From contig NZ_JAVRHX010000001.1 in assembly GCF_031846345.1 (NCBI RefSeq), positions 1,302,001-1,366,000 of the forward strand: a stretch of DNA of 64,000 nt, given 5' to 3'. The position numbers and the translations under genes were made by a program. The notes below the pieces were generated by a model. The model searched no databases. It was not told where the DNA came from and saw only the letters and a list, made by a program, of their open reading frames with translations. Below are positions 44,483 through 53,902 of the stretch, piece after piece; position 1 is the stretch's first letter, and every line of letters begins with the position of its first letter. Source of the DNA: Glaciecola petra (GTDB lineage: Bacteria > Pseudomonadota > Gammaproteobacteria > Enterobacterales > Alteromonadaceae).

Positions 44483-47350
44483 ATGCGATTAAAGCAATTT
44501 CTATTATATGTCTGTGTATCCATCATGACTTATTCTGCAAGTACTGCTGCAGGACTTGTAATGAAACCTACCTATTCTCCTGATATTGATTATAAAGGCA
44601 CTATGCTAAGGGGTGATTACGACGATTCAATAACACCTCCAGCAGACATTTTGGGTTTTGAAGTAGGCTATCGTGTTGCCTCATCGGTACAAATTACTCA
44701 AGCCGTCAATACTTGGCAAGGTCAAAGCGATCGAATGAAAGTAATTGAGTATGCCAAGAGCCATGAAGGTAGACCATTATTTGCAGTATTTATTGCTAGT
44801 CCCGGCATCCTCAATAAATTAGATGAAATACAATCCGATATTGCAAAACTTGCCGATCCTCGCAGTACAAGTTCTGGCGAGGCAAAAGCAATAATGGATC
44901 GCCTGCCCGCAGTTGCTTGGATGGCTTATTCTATTCATGGAAATGAAACTTCAGGTGCAGATGCAGCCCTAGCCTCTATCTATCACTTAATCGCAGACAA
45001 GACAGACGCAAATAAAAAATTGCTAGATGAGATGTTAATAGTGATAGACCCTTTAATGAACCCCGACGGCAGAGACCGATTTGCTAAATCTTTAGAACAA
45101 TATAGAAGCACAGCTCCAAACGTCGATAATCAGTCTCTACTTCATAGGGGTGATTGGCCCTACGGACGCACCAATCACTATTTATTTGACTTAAACAGAG
45201 ACTTCTTCTATTTAACTCAACCTGAAACAAAAGGTCGTGTTGCACTTATCAACAAATGGCGTCCACAATTAATGATTGATGGCCACGAAATGGGTTCTCA
45301 AGATACTTATCTAATGGGACCACCGAGAGAGCCATTAAATAAAAATATTGCACCAAGTGTGCAAGAGTGGGCGAAAAAATTTGCTGTTGATCAAAGCCAA
45401 GCATTTGATCAAGAAGGTTGGCGCTATTACACCGGCGAATGGTTTGAAAATTGGTACCCAGGTTATTCTAATTATGCAGAATATCGCGGAAGTATGCATA
45501 TATTGTATGAACAGTCCCGCATCGCAGAGGATGGTGTACGCAGGCCTGAAGGAACCGTGCAAACATACATGGAGTCGGTGCATCATCAATATGTAAGTAC
45601 AATGGCAAATTTAAATACTTTGCAAAAATATAGTAAAGACATGTATGCAGACTACTGGCAAGATCGGCAGTTTTTAGTGTCTAATAAGTCGCCTTATTCA
45701 GATCGCACTTTTGTCATTTCAAATACAACGAACCAATCACGTTTGCACCTGCTTGCTGAAAAACTGCTTGCGCAAGACATAGAAATAAGTGTTACCACAA
45801 AAGCGTTAAGTTTTAAGAAGGCACTTAATCACCTCGGTAAAAGAGTAACTGCTAATGTGCCAAAAGGAAGTCTGGTTGTATTAAACCGACAGCCTGAGGC
45901 TCGCCTGTTGTCAGCGATCATGGAATTTGATTCCGAGCTATTACCTTCTGTCATTGAAAAAGAGAGACAAGAAGTTTTACGCTCAGGAGACTCTATAATG
46001 TACGATACATCAGCATGGAATTTAACCATGATGTATGGATTAAATGCGTACACAATAGATGATGAAATTACCGCCAACGTGGCAGCATATACAAAGCCAG
46101 TCAGTGCTAAAAACATCCTAAATAAAGATGCAATAGCATGGATTGTAGATGGAAGCGATGATAAATCATTAGCGTTTGCTGCTCGCTTAATGGAGCGCGG
46201 TGTTCAGGTTCGAGTGATTGACAAATCATCAGAATTCAATCAACAAAAGTTTGCAAGGGGCAGCGTTGCAGTCACTATCACTGACAATGTCTCCAATAGT
46301 GATTTAATTACGCATATTCAAACTAGTGCAGATGAACTTGGTTTAAAAGTAAGTTCAATAACGCAAGGGTTAGGCGATGGCGAGCTACCGGATTGGGGTG
46401 GAGATCATTTTGTATTGCTAACAAAGCCTCAGATTGCGTTTGTTTCACAAGCGAATACTAGCTCTTATGACCTTGGCAGCAGTTGGTGGAGCATCGATAG
46501 TAATCTAGGTATTAGACATAGTCACCTTGACGGTAATAGTTTAAATTCAACCGATTTAAGACGTTATAATACGATCGTTGTGCCCTCTCGCTGGTCATTT
46601 TCAAAATCAATGGCAAACACCTTATTAGATTGGGTAAAGCAAGGCGGCACTCTCATTACTCACAATAGAGCAAGTCGTGCGCTAAATACTCATCGAGAAA
46701 ATGCGGCCGTTCGTAACGTTGACCAAATATTTGAAGATGCTGAAGACTTTAATATTGCCTTACAGCGCAGGATTCTTGCTGAAGAAGCATATGAAGTTAC
46801 AGATAAACTGTTTGCTTCGGGTATCTCATCAGAAATTACTTACCCATGGGCTGGTCAAGGCAAGCCTTTGAAAAAAGACGAACTCGAAAAACGTGATGAT
46901 TGGCAAAAGTTATTTATGCCTGCTGGCGCATTTGCTGCAGGTAGTACGGATCAAAAACATTGGTTAACATTTGGCGTAAATCAAACTTTGCCCTTACTTT
47001 ATCGTGATCAGGCTGTTTTAGTGGCAAATAGCCAAGCAGAAATTGCTGTTAGTGTGGGTGTATACGAAGATTTAAAAGAGCCAGTTGAGCGCGAAGACTA
47101 TTTAAGTTGGTATGCCCTGCCATTGGATAAATCACTGCATGTAAGAATGAGTGGCCTTTTATGGCCAGAGGCAGCGAATCGTATTGCAAATTCTGCATTT
47201 TTAACCCGCGAACGCCACGGTAATGGTCAAATTATTATGTTTGCCGGCGAGCCCAATTTTCGAGGAGCGACCTGGGGTACCAATAGACTTTGGCTAAATG
47301 CGGTTGTTTATGGAGCGGGCTTTGGCGCGCGTTATAATATAAACCTTTAA
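44483..47350 (+). CDS. Large exported M14 family zinc carboxypeptidase-like protein
   Basis: A 955-residue protein with a signal peptide (LLYVCVSIMTYSASTAAG). The M14 domain shows the zinc motif YSIHGNETSGAD (H..E, near 152-157) and likely third-ligand/catalytic region MIDGHEMGSQDTY (about 262-274). The C-terminal third includes DLRRYNTIVVPSRWSFSKS, resembling a glutamine amidotransferase-like or ThuA-like domain. It should cleave C-terminal residues of peptides outside the cytoplasm. Such long two-domain members occur in marine gammaproteobacteria and Bacteroidetes. Confidence 0.85.
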   Translation: MRLKQFLLYVCVSIMTYSASTAAGLVMKPTYSPDIDYKGTMLRGDYDDSITPPADILGFEVGYRVASSVQITQAVNTWQGQSDRMKVIEYAKSHEGRPLFAVFIASPGILNKLDEIQSDIAKLADPRSTSSGEAKAIMDRLPAVAWMAYSIHGNETSGADAALASIYHLIADKTDANKKLLDEMLIVIDPLMNPDGRDRFAKSLEQYRSTAPNVDNQSLLHRGDWPYGRTNHYLFDLNRDFFYLTQPETKGRVALINKWRPQLMIDGHEMGSQDTYLMGPPREPLNKNIAPSVQEWAKKFAVDQSQAFDQEGWRYYTGEWFENWYPGYSNYAEYRGSMHILYEQSRIAEDGVRRPEGTVQTYMESVHHQYVSTMANLNTLQKYSKDMYADYWQDRQFLVSNKSPYSDRTFVISNTTNQSRLHLLAEKLLAQDIEISVTTKALSFKKALNHLGKRVTANVPKGSLVVLNRQPEARLLSAIMEFDSELLPSVIEKERQEVLRSGDSIMYDTSAWNLTMMYGLNAYTIDDEITANVAAYTKPVSAKNILNKDAIAWIVDGSDDKSLAFAARLMERGVQVRVIDKSSEFNQQKFARGSVAVTITDNVSNSDLITHIQTSADELGLKVSSITQGLGDGELPDWGGDHFVLLTKPQIAFVSQANTSSYDLGSSWWSIDSNLGIRHSHLDGNSLNSTDLRRYNTIVVPSRWSFSKSMANTLLDWVKQGGTLITHNRASRALNTHRENAAVRNVDQIFEDAEDFNIALQRRILAEEAYEVTDKLFASGISSEITYPWAGQGKPLKKDELEKRDDWQKLFMPAGAFAAGSTDQKHWLTFGVNQTLPLLYRDQAVLVANSQAEIAVSVGVYEDLKEPVEREDYLSWYALPLDKSLHVRMSGLLWPEAANRIANSAFLTRERHGNGQIIMFAGEPNFRGATWGTNRLWLNAVVYGAGFGARYNINL

Positions 47351-47361
47351 GAAAATCAGAG

Positions 47362-47400
47362 TATGCGCTGAACGAAAAAATAACACGCTTTCAGCGCATA
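47362..47400 (+). terminator. Hairpin after the M14 peptidase gene
   Basis: TATGCGCTGAA (47362-47372) and TTCAGCGCATA (47390-47400) form a perfect 11-bp stem with a 17-base loop, twelve bases after the stop. The following T run is short, so termination may be partial. Confidence 0.5.
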
Positions 47401-47438
47401 TTTATGGTCTATTTACTGTTAAATATCAAAAACTGTCT

Positions 47439-47444
47439 TATAAT
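47439..47444 (+). promoter_or_regulatory. Possible fur promoter -10 element
   Basis: TATAAT lies 33 bases before the fur ATG. The best -35 candidate with 17-base spacing is weak (CTGTTA at 47416). No clear Fur box is visible. Confidence 0.4.
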
Positions 47445-47476
47445 ACTGGCACAATTAAGCAGAACAAGTTAAGCAC

Positions 47477-47908
47477 ATGGACCAAAATAAAGAATTAAAA
47501 AAAGCCGGCTTAAAAGTCACACTGCCTCGAATTAAGATCCTAGAAATTCTTCAAGACCCTAAGAATCAGCATATCAGCGCCGAAGATGTGTATAAAATAC
47601 TAATTGAAATGGAAGAAGAAATAGGCTTAGCAACCGTTTATAGAGTATTAAATCAATTTGATGATGCTGGTATATTAAACCGTCATCATTTTGAAGGTGG
47701 AAAATCCGTTTTTGAAATTAGCCATAAAGAGCATCACGATCATTTAGTTTGTTTAAAGTGTGGAAAAGTGGTTGAGTTTGAAGACGATGTTATCGAAAAA
47801 CGACAAGAAGATGTCGCAATTGAAAATGACATGACACTGATAAATCATAGCCTTTATTTATATGGTCAGTGTAACAAAGAAAACTGCGACAACGATTTAG
47901 ACGAATAA
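47477..47908 (+). CDS. fur: Ferric uptake regulator Fur
   Basis: Fur, 143 residues, begins DQNKELKKAGLKVTLPRIKILEIL and has the DNA-binding winged helix (SAEDVYKILIEMEEEIGLATVYRVLNQF, about 34-61) and metal sites HHDHLVCLKCGKVVEF. A C-terminal cysteine pair (CNKENC) as in E. coli forms a structural zinc site. It represses iron-uptake genes when Fe2+ is plentiful. It lies downstream of the M14 peptidase with its own likely promoter. Confidence 0.96.
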   Translation: MDQNKELKKAGLKVTLPRIKILEILQDPKNQHISAEDVYKILIEMEEEIGLATVYRVLNQFDDAGILNRHHFEGGKSVFEISHKEHHDHLVCLKCGKVVEFEDDVIEKRQEDVAIENDMTLINHSLYLYGQCNKENCDNDLDE

Positions 47909-47949
47909 GATAACATGCCTTATGGGAGCAATGTGGCCATAAACTAATG

Positions 47950-48804
47950 TTATAGTGCAAACTTGTATTTATTGTATGCTTGCAGCGCCAATAACCACAT
48001 TGGGCCAGCCTTACCATTATTTAACACTCGTTCATCAATTTTGCTAACAGGGCCAAGCTCTTTTGATGATGAGGTCAACCATATTTCATCAGCAGTATTC
48101 ACGCTTTCTAAGCTTATATCTTGCTCTGACACGTGAAATCCCTCCTCTCTAAGTGCGTGCAACAATATCTCACGAGTGATACCTGGCAGAATATGATTAT
48201 CTAGTTTTGGTGTCATGATTAAATTGTTTTTCACAATAAATACATTACATGCCGCGGCTTCTGTGACTATTTTATCTTGATTATATAATATGACTTCGTC
48301 TGTACCTGCATTTTGTCCTTGTTGAAAATGCATCACATTGCCGAGCAACGAGGTGGATTTTATGTGACAACGCTGCCAACGCAAATCTTCTACGGTAGCG
48401 ACTGTGAACGTTTTTGCATGACTACAATCAAGTGATTGAGAAGGTGGTATTTCAAAAGCATATGCAAAAACAGTTGGTTGAATGTCCTGCGGGTAAGCAT
48501 GAAAGCGTTTTGTGTCGGTGCCTCTGCTAACATGAATATATACGCCAACGCTCGATTTGTCATATTGACTGATCAAGTGATTTATTTTGTCCATCCATTC
48601 GCTTCTTTCAGCTTTATACTTCAGTTGTATTTCGTTTAAGCCCCTATTCATTCGCGCAAGGTGCAAGTCTAAACCAACTGGCTTCCCATCGTAACACGGT
48701 ATAACTTCATAGATACCATCGCCAAACAAGAATCCTCTATCCATGGGAGATATCATTGCTTTTTCTTGATCAACTAAATTGTCATTAAGATATACCATTG
48801 CCAT
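47950..48804 (-). CDS. D-amino acid aminotransferase-like (class IV PLP) protein
   Basis: This 284-residue class IV aminotransferase has DRGFLFGDGIYEVIPCYDGKP (about 22-42), the PLP lysine in RCHIKSTSLLGNV (near 146) and the family block LNRGLNEIQL. It is most like D-alanine/D-amino acid transaminases, which interconvert D-amino acids and 2-oxo acids; branched-chain and 4-amino-4-deoxychorismate lyase types are alternatives. It is last in the pxpABC operon (13 bases after pxpC), suggesting a role in 5-oxoproline or D-glutamate metabolism. Confidence 0.8.
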   Translation of the reverse strand: MAMVYLNDNLVDQEKAMISPMDRGFLFGDGIYEVIPCYDGKPVGLDLHLARMNRGLNEIQLKYKAERSEWMDKINHLISQYDKSSVGVYIHVSRGTDTKRFHAYPQDIQPTVFAYAFEIPPSQSLDCSHAKTFTVATVEDLRWQRCHIKSTSLLGNVMHFQQGQNAGTDEVILYNQDKIVTEAAACNVFIVKNNLIMTPKLDNHILPGITREILLHALREEGFHVSEQDISLESVNTADEIWLTSSSKELGPVSKIDERVLNNGKAGPMWLLALQAYNKYKFAL

Positions 48805-48817
48805 TATTTAGTTCCTT

Positions 48818-49801
48818 TTATTCATTCAATATTTTTTTCAAAGCGAGGCTTATTGTTAGTCTTTTGGTGTCGCTCTCTTGCGCATCACAGCATTCAAATC
48901 GAATTATGTCATGCTCTTTTGCTTGTCCTAACATACTCAAACTGACACTATCTACAATGCCTATTATGGGGTAGCCGCCGATCGTTTGTCTATCGTTTCG
49001 CAAAATGATGGGGTTACCATTTTCCGGAACTTGAATACTGCCCAACACTATCCCTTGAGAGCGCAATGATGAACAATTTAAGGCATCTTTACGAATATTA
49101 AAAAGCGATATTAATCGCACACCCATCCTGTCAAAGTATCGACTTACTGTAAAATCAGATTCATAAAATAAAGATACGCTTAATTGTGAAAAGAAATCAC
49201 TTTGATAGCCTGAATTAACCGATAAAACACGTTCATGCTGAAGACTAGCGTCAATATATTTTTGTAATACGGGTGGAATTATTTTTTGCTTATTTTCATC
49301 GAACGTCGTCGATTTTCTGACAAATGCATTGTAAATCAGCCTATCTCCGACCGATAACGTTTGTCCATCTTGATGTAAGCCCCCTACTTTCTCGCGTTTC
49401 ACCGCGCAAACACTTTGCCCAAATCGAGGACTATTAAACTCTCCTCCAATGGCGATATAACTAACAAAACCCGACTGTAAATTTCCCAATGCTAAATTAT
49501 CACCTTTGCTAATACAGAGCATAGTATTTAACTTAACCCTTTTTTGGTTTAAGAAAACGTCGAGATGAGCACCTGTAATTGAAATAATGATATCGTGCGA
49601 AAAAGTACACGCGAATTCTCCACCCAAAATTTCGATACAAGTAGAGTTCAATGGCACACCACAAATGGCGTTAGCTAACTGATAGTTTACCCAATCAAGC
49701 GCACCTGATTGGCTAAAACCTTGCGCCTGAACACTTCGACGACCACTATCGACAAGGCCAGCTAACAAACCTACCCGTGTAATTACCAGCAAAACATACA
49801 C
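48818..49801 (-). CDS. pxpC: 5-oxoprolinase subunit PxpC
   Basis: The 327-residue protein is PxpC, also called KipA or biotin-dependent carboxyltransferase-like. It has VITRVGLLAGLVDSGRRSV (near 6-24), SGALDWVNYQLANAICG and a C-terminal block NGNPIILRNDRQTIGGYP. With PxpA and PxpB it hydrolyses 5-oxoproline to glutamate using ATP. The start is GTG with a weak ribosome site; an overlapping ATG is out of frame, so GTG is kept because the family sequence begins here. pxpB ends 52 bases upstream. Confidence 0.88.
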   Translation of the reverse strand: MYVLLVITRVGLLAGLVDSGRRSVQAQGFSQSGALDWVNYQLANAICGVPLNSTCIEILGGEFACTFSHDIIISITGAHLDVFLNQKRVKLNTMLCISKGDNLALGNLQSGFVSYIAIGGEFNSPRFGQSVCAVKREKVGGLHQDGQTLSVGDRLIYNAFVRKSTTFDENKQKIIPPVLQKYIDASLQHERVLSVNSGYQSDFFSQLSVSLFYESDFTVSRYFDRMGVRLISLFNIRKDALNCSSLRSQGIVLGSIQVPENGNPIILRNDRQTIGGYPIIGIVDSVSLSMLGQAKEHDIIRFECCDAQESDTKRLTISLALKKILNE

Positions 49802-49853
49802 CTTAACTGAGGGTTATTGGTAAATCGAATACTAAGGCAATTTTTAATGAATA

Positions 49854-50612
49854 TTAACATTGTGAAGATGTTCGCATGTCTTCGTATGTTTGATAATTTA
49901 TTGACTCAAATCGCACCTTATCGCCAGTTTTAAAGGCTTTTGAATCATTTTCATTGTTTATTGAAAGATCCAAAGGTATATACCCAATGATATGCCAACC
50001 GCCAGGAGATATCGATGGATAGATAGCAGTTTGTGTTTCTGCGATAGCAACGGCTCCTGCAGGCACTTTTACTCGTGGATTAGCTAAGCGTTTAAGGGCT
50101 AACTGCTTTGGTAATTCGCCCAAATAAGCAAAGTTTGGCATAAAACCAACTGCAAAGACTTGATAATCTATAGAAGTATGCAGCTCAATTAGAGTGTTTC
50201 TGTCTATTTTTGTTTGCTCACAAACATAATCAGAATCGTTCGGCATTGTTCTTTTATTTAGCTCGTAACATACAGGTATTACATGTGTTCTAAACTGATT
50301 ATTTTGTTTAATTGGATTGCTTGAATGCGTTTCTGAGACTAAGACCGTTTTAGCCGTGTTCAATACAAAATAGAAATCAAGTAAATCGGCTTGATAAATT
50401 ACCAGTGCGCTTTCATAGGAAACCACTGTATCTATTATCGTATCTTGCAAGACCTCACTGATGCCATTAACCCACTGCTGTAAAATACGGTTTTTATCAA
50501 CTAGAGTAAACCTTTCTTGATTGATAAATTCAAGCAAGACCGCGCTCTCACCCGCTCTAGAAAGTTTTAGTATTGAATTGATCTTGTAATAGCTAACTTG
50601 CGATCTAATCAT
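49854..50612 (-). CDS. pxpB: 5-oxoprolinase subunit PxpB
   Basis: PxpB (KipI-like), 252 residues, with YQVFAVGFMPNFAYLGELPK (near 150-169), RLANPRVKVPAGAVAIAETQTAIYP and GGWHIIGYIPL, all family hallmarks. It forms the 5-oxoprolinase with PxpA and PxpC; in Bacillus the homologue KipI also inhibits a sporulation kinase, not relevant here. It sits between pxpA and pxpC in order. Confidence 0.9.
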   Translation of the reverse strand: MIRSQVSYYKINSILKLSRAGESAVLLEFINQERFTLVDKNRILQQWVNGISEVLQDTIIDTVVSYESALVIYQADLLDFYFVLNTAKTVLVSETHSSNPIKQNNQFRTHVIPVCYELNKRTMPNDSDYVCEQTKIDRNTLIELHTSIDYQVFAVGFMPNFAYLGELPKQLALKRLANPRVKVPAGAVAIAETQTAIYPSISPGGWHIIGYIPLDLSINNENDSKAFKTGDKVRFESINYQTYEDMRTSSQC

Positions 50613-50650
50613 TCTTAGCCGTTTTATATCGTTAACATGTGCTTCATCGA

Positions 50651-51382
50651 TTATGCATTATCAATCAATTCACGAATTCTTTGGCAGATATTAACCGCAT
50701 CTTGAGTATCTGAATGAACACACATAGAGTCTATTTTTAACCGCAGCGATTTTCCGTCGACACTTAAAATATTTCCAAATTTTTGTAGGTGCTTGATACG
50801 CGATACACTAGCTTGCAAGTTAAGAACAGCTCCTTGCTTCCCTCTTGGTTGAAGCAAACCATCGTTATTATAGCCTCTATCACTAAACCCTTCGTAAATT
50901 ACTCGAACATTAAACTGTGTCGACATTTTTTCAACAATTGAATTGTCTACCAGTGATTGAACCATAAGCGTCAGGGGCACATGAAAATTAGCAATTGACT
51001 TGAATACTGTTTGCAAGATATCACTCGATTGCATCATATCGTTATAAAGTGCACCGTGTGGTTTGACATAGTCTACCTTGGTACCAGCACAACGAGCTAA
51101 ACCATCTAATGTTGCAATTTGAGACATTATTATTGGCACTAACTCGGCTTCAGGAATACGCATTGAACGCCTACCAAAACCCTGTATGTCTGGGTAAGCT
51201 ACATGCGCTCCAATGCTAACATCATGCATTTTTGTTAATTGAATGCACCTTTGCATGACTATTGGGTCACCTGCATGGTAGCCACAAGCAATACTTGCTT
51301 GATCAATATAAGGCATTATGGCTTCATCATTTCCCATTTCCCATTTTCCATAACTTTCGCCTAGGTCGGCATTTAACAGCAT
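50651..51382 (-). CDS. pxpA: 5-oxoprolinase subunit PxpA (LamB/YcsF family)
   Basis: This 243-residue protein begins LLNADLGESYGKWEMGNDEAIM, with metal/substrate-region motifs SIACGYHAGDPIVM, SIGAHVAYPDIQGFGRR and VKPHGALYND, and ends near FGNILSVDGKSLRLKIDSMCVHSD. It is the TIM-barrel subunit of the ATP-dependent 5-oxoprolinase and the first gene of the operon pxpA-pxpB-pxpC-dat. No regulator gene adjoins. It is divergent from the CvfB-like gene. Confidence 0.93.
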   Translation of the reverse strand: MLLNADLGESYGKWEMGNDEAIMPYIDQASIACGYHAGDPIVMQRCIQLTKMHDVSIGAHVAYPDIQGFGRRSMRIPEAELVPIIMSQIATLDGLARCAGTKVDYVKPHGALYNDMMQSSDILQTVFKSIANFHVPLTLMVQSLVDNSIVEKMSTQFNVRVIYEGFSDRGYNNDGLLQPRGKQGAVLNLQASVSRIKHLQKFGNILSVDGKSLRLKIDSMCVHSDTQDAVNICQRIRELIDNA

Positions 51383-51507
51383 AATTTACCCTATATATAA
51401 ATCATTAATAATGGCCCAAGCCTCAGCTTTGCAATATTAGCGCGAGAACATAAAGACTTTGATATACTCTACAGCAACATTCTAACAATTCATGTACTCT
51501 AAATCAT

Positions 51508-52344
51508 ATGCTAAAGATAGGTCAACGTAATCAACTACAAGTGAGTGATATTCTACCGTTCGCTTATCATTTAAATGACTCCGATAATTCCTTAGAGCGG
51601 CCGGTTGTATTAAAGGAATCTGAGCAAGATTTAGCGATTGGAGAGTGCATCGATGTATTTATCTATACTGCAGCCGATGGGACCCTGCTAGCCAGTTTAA
51701 CAATGCCCAAATTGGACATGCAAGCATTCGCGCCATTAGTCATTACTGGTGCCAGCGAACACGGTTATTTTGCAAATTGGGGAATTCAACCAGACCTTTA
51801 CCTTCCACAAAGTCAGTGCCATAGTAGCTTAGACATTGGAATGTCTTATGTCATTTCTCTTATGTTAGATAAACAAAATAAGCTTATCGGTACTAGTAAA
51901 ATAGAACGAAAACTCAGTGACAACACTGACTCTTTGAAAAAAGGACAAGCAGTTGATTTACTTATTTATGCAGAGTCACCACTTGGTTATAAGGCGATAA
52001 TAAACAATAAAAATGCAGGTTTATTATTTAAAAGTGATTTATCGAAAACACTCAAATTGGGTGAGCAATTAAATGGTTACATCAAACAAATTAGAACCGA
52101 TGGTAAAGTTGATTTGACCTTGCAATTACAAACTGCAAAAGCTCGTGAAAGCCTTGAGGAGCGGATCATTGACGATCTTAAAGCTCACGGCGGTTTATCA
52201 ACACTAACCGATAAAAGTAGTCCCGAAGATATATTCTCACATTTTAAGGTCAGTAAAGGCGCGTACAAAAAAGCGATTGGTAAACTATATAAAAACAAAA
52301 AGATAAAACTAGATAAAAACTGTATCGTAATAATTGAAAATTAA
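51508..52344 (+). CDS. CvfB-like S1 RNA-binding protein
   Basis: This 278-residue protein has several S1-type OB-fold units (residues about 1-60, 62-130, 145-215) and a C-terminal winged helix (SSPEDIFSHFKVSKGAYKKAIGKLYKNKKIKL, about 235-266). This architecture matches CvfB/YitL of Gram-positive and proteobacterial species, a virulence or RNA-binding regulator. The precise RNA target is unknown. The OsmC-type gene follows 21 bases later and may share its transcript. Confidence 0.82.
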   Translation: MLKIGQRNQLQVSDILPFAYHLNDSDNSLERPVVLKESEQDLAIGECIDVFIYTAADGTLLASLTMPKLDMQAFAPLVITGASEHGYFANWGIQPDLYLPQSQCHSSLDIGMSYVISLMLDKQNKLIGTSKIERKLSDNTDSLKKGQAVDLLIYAESPLGYKAIINNKNAGLLFKSDLSKTLKLGEQLNGYIKQIRTDGKVDLTLQLQTAKARESLEERIIDDLKAHGGLSTLTDKSSPEDIFSHFKVSKGAYKKAIGKLYKNKKIKLDKNCIVIIEN

Positions 52345-52365
52345 TAACAAAGAGAAAGGTAAATA

Positions 52366-52770
52366 ATGAAAGCTGAAGTAGTTTGGCAAAAAAGTGAAAC
52401 CGGTTTAGCCTTTGAAGGCACAATGGATGACGGGCGGACTTTACATCTTGATGGAAATGGTGAAGGTTTGTCACCAATGCAGTCTGTATTGATGAGTCTA
52501 GGTGCATGTTCGTCGGTTGATGTTGTTGAAATTATGCGTAAGGCCAGACAACCGATAGAGGCATGCGTGTGCAAGCTAGAGGCAAAACGTGCCGAATCTG
52601 CGCCTCGAATATTTACTCATATCCATGCAGAATTTGTGGTCAAAGGCGACGGGATAAAAGAAAAACATTTAGCACGTGCTGTCCAGCTTTCATGCGAAAA
52701 ATACTGTTCAGTTATGTTAATGCTTGTAGGTAAAGTTCAGGTCAGCAGCAGTTATGTTATAGAGTCGTAA
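52366..52770 (+). CDS. OsmC family protein (YhfA-like)
   Basis: A 134-residue OsmC-fold protein with the two conserved cysteines in LMSLGACSSVDVV (near 45-57) and LSCEKYCSVML (about 106-116). The family includes Ohr-type hydroperoxide reductases; the YhfA subgroup, which this resembles by length and the EKYCS motif, has no proven substrate. It lies between the CvfB-like and a helical anchored protein gene. Confidence 0.85.
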   Translation: MKAEVVWQKSETGLAFEGTMDDGRTLHLDGNGEGLSPMQSVLMSLGACSSVDVVEIMRKARQPIEACVCKLEAKRAESAPRIFTHIHAEFVVKGDGIKEKHLARAVQLSCEKYCSVMLMLVGKVQVSSSYVIES

Positions 52771-52794
52771 TATGAGGAAAGGAAGTTTATTCGA

Positions 52795-53886
52795 GTGAAA
52801 CTTAGTCTTTCAAAGGGTATATATTTACTTAGCTTCACCGTCATAGTTTTTTTAGCGGGGTATTTGACCGGCTCAAAACGTCTTGATCATGTAATAACTG
52901 CCCAACAACAAAATGACCCAAACAATATTCGAGCCAGTACAAAACAAAAAGTAAAAAACCCCTGGCAAAATGACCAACAGCAACTCTTACAGCAAAACAA
53001 TCCGCAAGCAACAGAGGTAATCCCTCCTTTAAGCGATATTGACGAAACTGATCCCTCTGTTCAATCAACTTCTTCAGTGTTAGCTAGATTAGGAGATGAT
53101 ACTAGCACGTTGGAATTGCTCGATTTTTTAGTAATGATAAGCAATAGTGAAGAACCTGGTGATATTAATTATTTCTCAGAAACGATCGATTTGTTGCACG
53201 CTAAGCTAAAAGCCGATCCTGAGAATGTGCAGGTTTTATTAGATCAGTTTGTTAGTGTAGAGGCCGACTCAGACGCTATTTATTTTATAACCAGTCTTTT
53301 GCAAAGTGCACAATTAGAAGATACCGAAACATTATTTCAAAATTTGGCTGAAAACTTAGCAATAGATGGCACATCGCAGAGTAACAAGAAGCTATTGCAT
53401 TTAATCGCAACGACAAATCTTGCCATGGAAAATAACAATACAAATGCGTTTATTATTGATATCGCAATGTTTGAAAAAGAAGACTCATCAACTAAACTAT
53501 TAGCACTGGATCTTTTACAGCCCTATCAACTCAATCAGAATCAAAAAGCAGTCATTGTCGAAGACTTAAAAAGCTTAATTATAGGATCCACCACTGATAA
53601 CAAAGGGATGCTGATTGAAAATATTTTGCGGTTCAGTGATTCCTCACAAAAACAAGAACTTGCTAATCAATATTTAGAGGACACATATGCTCTTGCGACG
53701 AGAGTGTCTGTTATCAATAGTCTTACAGAGGGTACACTTAGGCCAAACCAAGAAATGAAAACGCTTTTGTTTAGTATCGCTCAAAATACACAAGACCCTC
53801 TCAATATTCATGCGAAACATGCGCTATTGTTTGCATTCGATATTTCAAACGACGAATATAAAACATTGCAAAACACCGTTAAATAA
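52795..53886 (+). CDS. Unknown signal-anchored helical repeat protein
   Basis: I cannot assign a family. The 363-residue protein starts at a GTG with a purine-rich AGGAAAGGAAG upstream. It has one N-terminal membrane helix (IYLLSFTVIVFLAGYLTG, about 9-26), a Gln/Asn-rich linker (residues 37-80) and then helical units that look like an alpha solenoid (LLDFLVMISNS to MKTLLFSIAQN). It probably faces the periplasm. It is 24 bases after the OsmC gene. Confidence 0.65.
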   Translation: MKLSLSKGIYLLSFTVIVFLAGYLTGSKRLDHVITAQQQNDPNNIRASTKQKVKNPWQNDQQQLLQQNNPQATEVIPPLSDIDETDPSVQSTSSVLARLGDDTSTLELLDFLVMISNSEEPGDINYFSETIDLLHAKLKADPENVQVLLDQFVSVEADSDAIYFITSLLQSAQLEDTETLFQNLAENLAIDGTSQSNKKLLHLIATTNLAMENNNTNAFIIDIAMFEKEDSSTKLLALDLLQPYQLNQNQKAVIVEDLKSLIIGSTTDNKGMLIENILRFSDSSQKQELANQYLEDTYALATRVSVINSLTEGTLRPNQEMKTLLFSIAQNTQDPLNIHAKHALLFAFDISNDEYKTLQNTVK

Positions 53887-53902
53887 TTGAGGTGTGGACA
53901 AA

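Noticed and set aside
47910..47953. Interrupted hairpin between fur and the D-amino-acid transaminase gene
   Set aside because: Arms are short and broken, and it overlaps the coding end of the convergent gene; terminator call not supported.
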